A stretch of 64,000 nt of DNA, taken from JBDROU01 sp043809745 [NCBI: bacterium]. Lineage in GTDB: Bacteria; Elusimicrobiota; JBDRMW01. Positions 61,101 to 64,000 of the stretch are shown here, piece after piece. The notes under the pieces were generated by a model, which saw nothing but the letters and a program-made list of their open reading frames with translations, searched no databases and was not told where the DNA came from. Numbering within the stretch: the stretch's first letter is position 1; every line of letters starts with the position of its first letter. Where the stretch lies: positions 32,678-96,677 of the forward strand of contig JBDROU010000032.1 of NCBI GenBank assembly GCA_043809745.1. Direction: 5' to 3'. The position numbers were made by a program, and so were the translations under genes.

Positions 61101-64000
61101 ATAACAGTTATTACAACAGGCCGAAAGCAAGTGACCAGATCGTATCAGAAACAACAACCAAGGAATGGTTTGCAGGAAACGAGTATTTATACGGTTCAGA
61201 AGATGATAATGAATACGATGAGCTTTACAGGTTAGAATCATCATATGAGCTTATTAGTAAAGAGCAGATTTTTGGTGATGATTCTATATTTAAGACCGAA
61301 CAAACAATAAGAAAGACCGATAATAAATACTACACCAAGGAAGAGGAGACAGCAGATTACGAACATGTGCTGGCAGGCCAGATGAAAGCATATGTAGAGA
61401 CAGTTACCAACAGTAATACTCCGGACAAGATGGAGATCCGTGAAATTTCAGATACTGTATACAACAATCAGGGTTTAAAAGCGGGCGAAAAACAGGTTAA
61501 GAGGGAGCAGGGCATTGAGAGCTATGTGCCAGACAAGCTCGATGAAGTTTTAACAGATTTTTCTTCCGGCATCAGCATTGATTCGCTTTTAAGAAAGCTG
61601 AACATAGATTTGAGCGGTTTTGATATTATCAGCCCGGATATACTGACACCTTCAATAATAAAATCAGTTGTTAACTGGTTAAAGGATAGCGCTACAGAGA
61701 GTTTTAACTGCGCTATGAACGCGCTGTATAATATGCTTAATCTTTTAGGTTTTAAGGTTACTAAGTCCGATATTTTCTTAAGGTCAATTATTATAGATAC
61801 GCTAATAGGCAACATTTCGCTTATTCCCAAGCCTGGCGATATATTAAATACATCAGCCTTGGCGCTTTCAAAAATAGCCAAATCATTTGGCGTGGATGTG
61901 GCTGAACGCAAAGGGGTTGATCTTACGCAGCTTGCTTCGATGATAAATCCCGGAAATCCTGTAATCGCGCTGGTAGATGAAGATGGTGATTCTGTTGGGG
62001 ATCATTTCTACAGTATTTTATCCATAACAGATTCAGAGGTGCATTATAGTGATGGTACTAAGACTGACATAATATCAAGAGAAGCGTTCAGTGATCAGTG
62101 GACGGGCAGGATAATAGGTTCTAAGGATTACAAAGAGCTGGGAGAAGATATAACAGATGAGGAACTGGCGACTCTTTTAGGCAGCAGGCTTCCTTCGACA
62201 AAAGAGTTTGATTATTTTGACTATTCAGAGACGATGATTTTTTACAGCGGTATTGAACGGGACGCGATGGGCAGGTGGACAGGCTGGAAAGAGGATATAA
62301 CTTATTCAGGGTCCTCGGATAAGAATACTGTGGTTGAAATAAGGACAGATTACCAGGAGAACAGCCAAAGGTACGACACTTATAAAGCTTTTTATCATGA
62401 GTTCAGTATGTCGGATCAGGATAAATCCGAACCCAAGCTGAATAAATATTATTATATGGAAAAGCAGTTTACAGGTTATGATCAGCTTAACAGGGCGACA
62501 AACTGGGTTCAGACTACTTATGATCTGGATAAGGAAAATTCGGGGGATATAGTGCAAATAGGTAAAGTGAGCAAGATAACGACATCTGATGTTCTTGTTA
62601 CATACAATGATAAAGGTTTTTACAGGACTTACAATGAAAATGCCAGGGAGCAGGATCCGACAGGCCTTGTATATAATAAGGAATACCAGTTGTATAAGAC
62701 CGGCTACATTAATGATAATCAATTAGAAGGTGATGATGAATCCGGGATAAGGTATGATTCGTACGGTAGGGCTTACAGATGGTATCAGGAGACAACGGGC
62801 GATGATGCGTTGGGAAAGATCACAAAATCAAATCACTATATTAATTATTTTATTAACGGTATGAATTCTAAAACTACTGAGACCGGTATAAGAAAGAGCA
62901 TAAGCGGTGATGAACTGTATGTAAGTTATGAAAAAACGACAAGCGGCAAGAAGTACGATGATGTAGGCAACCTGATTGAACAGTATGAAGAGTATAACGC
63001 TTCAGATGCTCCGGATAAGGAATTAGAAACCAAAGTTCTGTCCTCTTATGATGATCAGGCTCGTATGAGTAGAATAACGCAGGATATAACCGAAAAGGAT
63101 AAATCTATATTTTCGCTGAAACTGGATCATTCGTATACAGTAGAAACAGACCAGACATATTACGAATACGGTTTGATAAAGACTTTCGATAAGATCACAG
63201 TTGACGGTTCCAGGACAGTTGCCGAAAACTGCACAGCAGATATCCTGTACGACATATCCGGCAGGCAGACATATCTGAAGACACAGAACAACGAAAGGGA
63301 TAATACGGCCGGGAACAGGCTTAATAAATCATTTTCTGTTGAAACATACATAGGTTTTGACGGCAAGGATGCGTATGATGAATTGGGCAACCGGGCGTTT
63401 ACCAGGAGGATAACCAGGGAGAAGGATCTGACAATAACCGAAGAGACGCTGGAATCGAACCTTTATAACCGCGAGGGTCTGCTGGCGTATTCGAATACGG
63501 TTAAAAAGGAGCAGGAGTTATCTGAATTGGGTGTTTTGGAGGATAAAAACGGTGACGGTATACTGCTGGATCACTGGACGTATGCAAAGACCGATAACGG
63601 GTATACCGATAACAATGGTGTGTATCATTCCGGTTATAATGCGCTGGGCCAGCTGGCGTTTTCTAAGAAGGAAACTAAAGATTCCAGTAAGGTTACAGTC
63701 GAAGAAACGCAATACATCGTGATAGATGAAGTAGTCGGTACGAGGGATTATAGTGATGGCCGGAACCGCTATGACAAATTAGGCAGGCTGGTATATTCAA
63801 ACAATGAATACACGGAGACAGGCGTTTCAGGAGTTGAGGGAAGCGAAAAGCTGAACAAGAAATATTTTGTAGAAACGACGATAGACAGTAATGATTACAA
63901 TGATCTGGGACAGGTGTTGAAACAGACAAGGGTTACGGGTGATTATTATGAAGGCAAAGTTGTTAAAGAGGTAACGGAGAAGTCTTTGGAGAATACAAGA
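49166..64000 (+). CDS. Giant secreted protein with YD-like repeats (partial, open at the window end)
   Basis: One uninterrupted frame of 4945 codons that runs off the window; a stop directly precedes ATG 49166. Residues 1-34 look like a signal peptide (RILKK, hydrophobic run, STVGA). A basic coiled stretch follows (about 38-125). From about residue 150 the protein is built of 35-40-residue units related to YD/RHS repeats, consensus Y(N/D)..(G/F)(Q/R)L.SY.E...D..GN.T...W.G..YN. Residues about 897-3330 also contain some twelve copies of a second, LPxNW-type module, and about 4176-4320 a C39-like peptidase domain. Base composition is richer in G and C than the upstream genes. Surface adhesion, predation or a wrapped toxin are all possible; the C-terminus that would decide is missing. 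Confidence 0.9.
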   Translation, partial: MQITIPLREIRILKKITALSVAVVHLYVSTVGAVDFGRIMSEDQLKKDREQSEYLDPDKMMEQKKKRQDFIDKKNLIESEKGKKRDEDGKVQTSEKVAETIQENEQERKERTQKLQEEIIKARQKRHKITSSIYEFNYVKYDDGKVVRFKDGLISTIENERFRTSNGVVVIKNTTDMQYNEKDLLTSYKAEETDSQGNVTKTEWSGASYTDASRFYANEDTKAEKLVNSYTEKKTDALGNTTTVVWSDGKYEDKKLMSYKEMSADALGNTSKKEWTATSYEGDNVASFKELNTDIFGNNSTREWYDAKYIQNPLYKEGDPTHPKDLLISYKEKITDDRGMVSFAERSDIFYNKDEQIVSYKEKQIDAQGRESYKTWKNGTYNEHGDLVSYTDETVDHRNLLVTVHWHDGEYNKYHQLTNYIQDTKDGKGLITTVKWGGSRYNNLNQLTSFSEVSTDKLGNTSTKKQEKIGYDSFGRLNFYIQLDSDSLGNATSKEFKNVEYDKYNNMAKYVENRIDKLGLREQYAFYNGVYDNHNRLISSDEDTTDHFGKTANKKYTAIKFDEQQNTPAEYKEEHTDSKGNIEFYHYTGVKYDLYGNKLRYNEEKIDIFGNTTRKIWQGEYNRVDFLVLSKEYFTDMYGYEHYTFLNMSRADCYDKYGRLISYNEEYKDPDGNITNIIRNTGYNKYSQEIYSSEEVMDFSNNRTKKERSSKYNTDGLLSEYNEVHTDSNGWETKVYWRGLEYNDYKELSKSYQETLDSEGRKISQDSLFTYDQKGRSLTINQESVSTDNPDTKVSYIKEGISYDRYGQETDFEETNVISGKLEDGKEIYTKTHTKREQISVIDNSLKSYKQVKDTTGTDQYGQVINMQEITEVTGNTPKGYHMETHNLGSGIQDLVLPENWVYLQPEIRSEYLSGALEGLTLNLAGKDIKWEDLSNKDQLILVEGGSIDYEGVNVQLKDGNIVLSLDNHTKSDRSKQVYNKGNKLISYKDILWDEATWGGTTETETNMISYDTMGNVIGNHTVSRDTQNIYSDKVTKNISYNASGYRIYSTETEFLTGETFRDLPENWNDLTISAKLEYIRGLQLNVSGDMITIDDLSQDDRVDLLTGKGVKLQDGTQVKFNSDDCKILINVKTAKIKETSKNKYDILGRALYYESNVTDTTTEDKEYIKWYAGKLDKATNEVDFTKAYNALFQLSRDTTVTRKVGTDILGGDTDVTQSVYRDNMFYDAHARMLGYNSIILSTAKPALIIHKFVFGIKYDSVGRIADQIDLEHRFGEIIYDSILDYITDWDEVIDNPYDDEEYSVWAEEEKRCFLSNMVFILDDKRVVWEELEESVQNDILSDPEDYKLWYSYDVNFITIRDKSELDSDTGYLLGYTETKRECGIDYRQNTLDNIKTTERNGITYNDIGQMNSYHERLTSNITPDKETIKDTYGICYDKYGYQVSYIENARTFGETDDFLRLPDNWSEFDSEGNPIWSVDRKLEYLEKFGYNIDGRVVSWEYLAGNIKEFLTENIVVIQRNWDELSEESRLEYLTGVDYNRDGTSISWSDLDKSIQDYLLSGMSIHLVLEQKEQTIQSGTIHSAFGNVLAYHQLIWNSDAPGDVSDPSNWPTAKDNPNYTRVSMSNMTYNINGLLSGYHEIRKDVRDLTQDSWISDITYNELGQQITSNKKVYEFGFDDKGGEAYKIETLTQRSNTVYNQLGQMVFYRDKIKSSDVAFTKFVTWTNGGYNAFSQLQTFVNIDRKIGWGAYDNAVGEREFINHTVKTSRDYTYYNGFGQMTDYGEVIKDDATLDLTKYINVSSIIYDSFGRQSGFFRVENEKGMVDDIVTLDLVKKTLRFGAFYDRFGQVVGYDENIQTVGGNEEELIYPEDWANPEAYSDEERIEFLSGIQFIIDIGEWNRLKRSGASWQELKSLTRIYDELTEAQKLRVYDGSLVSILGLVNVTEDIHRYDTEYNNAGQLIHYKESRTSSDTPDLDIRVDWSTPTPYSGYNYLNQLKNYIQKTAREGVTYQELPLCEEWNDLTGSERVEYLVNRLDGIILVDPNTPDSIIDNWKGLSEARKHEYLLDFNSLSDSDKRKLAGSLIKKGGMVSYFHTEETEHRYNIDYNSFAQLKGYKAEITESQSPDLTKHIYKHDINYNSRGQMASFTEEERLDGRTVQTEYILPDKETWDTYTGDEKKDLLEGKNITKEGRIIRLETSGKEVEVDKLTVTLRKNMLYNGLGQVSSYEDAINYNGDNSFTEHISMTGMQYNRAGKLKNYKKTTNQMGEAVTVLDDGSKVSSQINRKITVNRISTLYNYSGLVLSYIDKRFDTRSADLATSVIRYNIMYSGFGLTSSYNEMKKEQGSGYQDLPVDWADEDIWNDEQRNNYLADTTVEVSYLGITNTYVWSELTETEKNINLNLEALGLADIRIKIDKDLTTKTSRTLIRYNDLGQESGYREIEETSDSPIVTVSDTFNMRYNGAGMISGYGKRTLKDGECANELIFPADWNDTEPNDPLKTIWTDDEKKTYMDNIKYIYDGTEYSFSDLNSELKAQLMNGDKSGFEIKFVINSDKVEYKTNMVYNSINELVGETSFSMENPNLHTTTINWGRTYNSVGDLVSFTRKVRNFGEATRDITDEDGNVVLDKDGKAVKEVIRVNDTKYINRKYTLYDENRNIAEYVEDEWSDAAESKVSRKTFKDALYDGLGRKINYTETKEDLILGEAKLPDNWNILGFDEKDKYLSGKNIFADYKYYDWDNLSSESKESLLSLLEGSKSIAFTDFEQEVLLETDTYKGLIYDKKDRLISYHLTKTTNASDVTEVINRSGYVYNPFDQAVSYKESQLRFGIDDIELPEAWSDMSGEDKADYLASRSLIGDGGRRVNWNELSAVGKEDFINGLSGKTKIEVYLSEEVSIERTNTMYNGLGNVSYYSEIINRNRASAITERVSRYNITYDGFGRTDGFHNKVNYSGEIQTAFSEYLDSSDNEEVLSYLYGQTIVLDFDIDGISDKEISDAGIVISGDRKYLIWQKPTNADNNIDEAKKAMQFEILEKLKISGLFSDGGKYSTCVNYTDSEIHSNITYTSKGHKKHETTKKNNSGSEELITLSEWYAGFYDQKTGNQEYAAAYDSMGKLREHTEIVTETGRDDDAVLNLQTVTHRKNIEYDNFNRQVSYEQRETDSSSPHLLKTMYFTAESYSGFGNLTGFDRTIKRQSIDFEGNEYKDDNGELILDKVDIQKRRNVAFNSLNQSVYYEEYLWSNTAKDLHQNIIWSGGAYNEAYQLVGFKKNTQNTGSIEQSLPSNWETLDLSERQKYLESIGSFIYNGETVVWAGLSGVKKEEIANRIKGRITLVINNENEIVQTDIRSNSYGQQIGYHQVSKDSIGQDFITVTDSYGTVYNKLNQVVDKTDRSSTVYSDGSYGITNTVTTKDMSYNEVGLDVSYDRTSRFEQKDVGLDYTTRLKRIDSIYNDLRQMVSYREESTDAYGRVNNVVWSEALYNSLGFNIYNEKTTVDEYGNTTKNLWGKDKNGNIASRYNGLGKLEGFAEYIYKEGMIKEDTYHERSLMGYNFNELLCGYTDMYEKTDAFGYVTKIDSNWTGEYNDRKQYKSTIEDSVTTFANNEKRHSVKKWSADMEDSYSAADQVMHTVEELKEENFNNLDELESSKLETREWYAGTNKDVKDGELPYNRYNSILSFKEVVHSESTTPDGVILLHDSDNTREGITYIDPGKEHAGKNYSYSEHGFSTTQGEYEKYWIVNSFNKWGQVKAYSEEGYNTSNGTYYKHQSDATYDDKGQILGYYVWGGGSSEDSYRKTVTDSLYDCKGRNIYYSEFGRSTAGDYDKQWYAGGNSFNINLSKPPIWVEGAFNGFDQLILSYETGSKAVDGGYEKTWQAKYDDYGKQLYTKEQKTNYYEDGMQEDDRITVIEWWADNNSTSGKSSYDNEKRWLEKYYQESRLYKVGNYDSADKDRGVEELLTTTFDATFSDSFDSKGQKTHNKQVENNSYYNRPKASDQIVSETTTKEWFAGNEYLYGSEDDNEYDELYRLESSYELISKEQIFGDDSIFKTEQTIRKTDNKYYTKEEETADYEHVLAGQMKAYVETVTNSNTPDKMEIREISDTVYNNQGLKAGEKQVKREQGIESYVPDKLDEVLTDFSSGISIDSLLRKLNIDLSGFDIISPDILTPSIIKSVVNWLKDSATESFNCAMNALYNMLNLLGFKVTKSDIFLRSIIIDTLIGNISLIPKPGDILNTSALALSKIAKSFGVDVAERKGVDLTQLASMINPGNPVIALVDEDGDSVGDHFYSILSITDSEVHYSDGTKTDIISREAFSDQWTGRIIGSKDYKELGEDITDEELATLLGSRLPSTKEFDYFDYSETMIFYSGIERDAMGRWTGWKEDITYSGSSDKNTVVEIRTDYQENSQRYDTYKAFYHEFSMSDQDKSEPKLNKYYYMEKQFTGYDQLNRATNWVQTTYDLDKENSGDIVQIGKVSKITTSDVLVTYNDKGFYRTYNENAREQDPTGLVYNKEYQLYKTGYINDNQLEGDDESGIRYDSYGRAYRWYQETTGDDALGKITKSNHYINYFINGMNSKTTETGIRKSISGDELYVSYEKTTSGKKYDDVGNLIEQYEEYNASDAPDKELETKVLSSYDDQARMSRITQDITEKDKSIFSLKLDHSYTVETDQTYYEYGLIKTFDKITVDGSRTVAENCTADILYDISGRQTYLKTQNNERDNTAGNRLNKSFSVETYIGFDGKDAYDELGNRAFTRRITREKDLTITEETLESNLYNREGLLAYSNTVKKEQELSELGVLEDKNGDGILLDHWTYAKTDNGYTDNNGVYHSGYNALGQLAFSKKETKDSSKVTVEETQYIVIDEVVGTRDYSDGRNRYDKLGRLVYSNNEYTETGVSGVEGSEKLNKKYFVETTIDSNDYNDLGQVLKQTRVTGDYYEGKVVKEVTEKSLENTR
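51854..59160 (+). other. Region of the giant gene with about twelve LPxNW modules
   Basis: A second repeated module is interleaved with the YD-like units. Copies begin near 51854, 52355, 53549, 53717, 54767, 55205, 55658, 56219, 56621, 57284, 57662 and 58997. The shared pattern over 40-60 residues is LP(E/D)xW.xL....(K/R)..YL.G, then I.x.G..(I/V).W..L.....(Q/K)..L..G, then a short strand. Positions are conserved, not the bases, so the copies are old. I do not recognise the module. Confidence 0.7.
61691..62130 (+). other. C39-like papain-fold peptidase domain inside the giant protein
   Basis: Non-repeat sequence of about 145 residues. Cys4182 in FNCAMNAL starts a helix, His4280 lies in GDHFYSIL and Asp4296 in YSDGTK, followed by a strand ending in F..QWTGRII. 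Cys-helix, HF.S/V, and D.G..x..F...W.G are the C39 pattern; the His-Asp distance of 16 residues equals that I recall for the ComA peptidase (His96, Asp112). The Gln of the oxyanion hole cannot be assigned with confidence. No ABC-transporter parts are attached. Confidence 0.65.

Noticed and set aside
61691-62130. Bacteriocin ABC exporter of the C39 type
   Set aside because: The peptidase-like domain has no membrane segments or ATP-binding cassette attached, and the frame continues into YD-like repeats on both sides.
49250-63929. Many open frames of 60-167 codons on the - strand and a few on the + strand inside the giant gene
   Set aside because: They lie opposite or out of frame to the repeat protein, show its mirrored repeat rhythm, have no ribosome-binding sites and resemble no family.
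49166-64000. CRISPR array or DNA-level tandem repeats in the giant gene
   Set aside because: The repetition is at protein level with diverged codons. I see no identical direct repeats with regular unique spacers, and no cas genes.

Overview
The window looks like one continuous stretch of an AT-rich, diderm bacterial chromosome. Every gene I accept lies on the + strand. Several features point to a diderm: signal peptides with lipoboxes, several predicted outer-membrane beta-barrels, PilT and PilB ATPases, and lipoproteins of the CsgG, LPP20 and FlgT type. Split transketolase, many TPR proteins, c-di-GMP-type domains and one enormous secreted repeat protein make Omnitrophota (the former OP3 group, known for giant ORFs) my best guess. 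This is an inference from gene content; there is no rRNA or tRNA gene here to prove it.

Layout. 1-2.0 kb: rsfS and argS. 2.1-3.7 kb: a TPR lipoprotein with a strong promoter and probably an ATT start codon. 3.7-10.7 kb: a FabG-like reductase, a FabF-like synthase, a GT-C glycosyltransferase with TPRs, then bioF, bioD and bioA; bioA carries a frameshift. 10.8-13.6 kb: a PhoU/DUF47-like protein, two small zinc-ribbon membrane proteins, tpiA and a PilZ protein. 13.7-23.0 kb: a tight operon of a TPR protein, a lipoprotein, PilT, two paralogous proteins of unknown family (one with an embedded DnaA-type AAA+ domain) and a triple-GAF histidine kinase. 23.2-26.5 kb: four lipoproteins related to FlgP/LPP20, FlgT, GNA1162 and CsgG. 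26.7-36.1 kb: split transketolase and a nucleoside-salvage cluster (deoB, purine and pyrimidine nucleoside phosphorylases, mtnP, cdd, a HAD phosphatase) with recJ. 36.1-41.6 kb: a membrane protein, a lamin-tail/FlgD-like secreted protein and two outer-membrane barrel proteins, separated by inverted-repeat elements. 41.7-46.7 kb: pilB, a zinc-ribbon/GAF/HD-GYP protein, coaX and an outer-membrane protein. 46.7-48.9 kb: groES-groEL with two CIRCE operators and a strong terminator. 49.2-64.0 kb: one giant ORF, still open at the window edge after 4945 codons.

How the parts fit. Transketolase, phosphopentomutase, the nucleoside phosphorylases and cytidine deaminase form a path from nucleosides to pentose phosphates. 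The biotin genes sit with fatty-acid-synthesis-like enzymes that could supply a pimeloyl precursor. PilT and PilB are in separate operons, each next to signalling genes (histidine kinase; HD-GYP). The best candidates for undescribed biology are the paired EYNWG proteins downstream of pilT and the giant protein with YD-like repeats, a second repeated LPxNW module and an internal C39-like cysteine peptidase domain.
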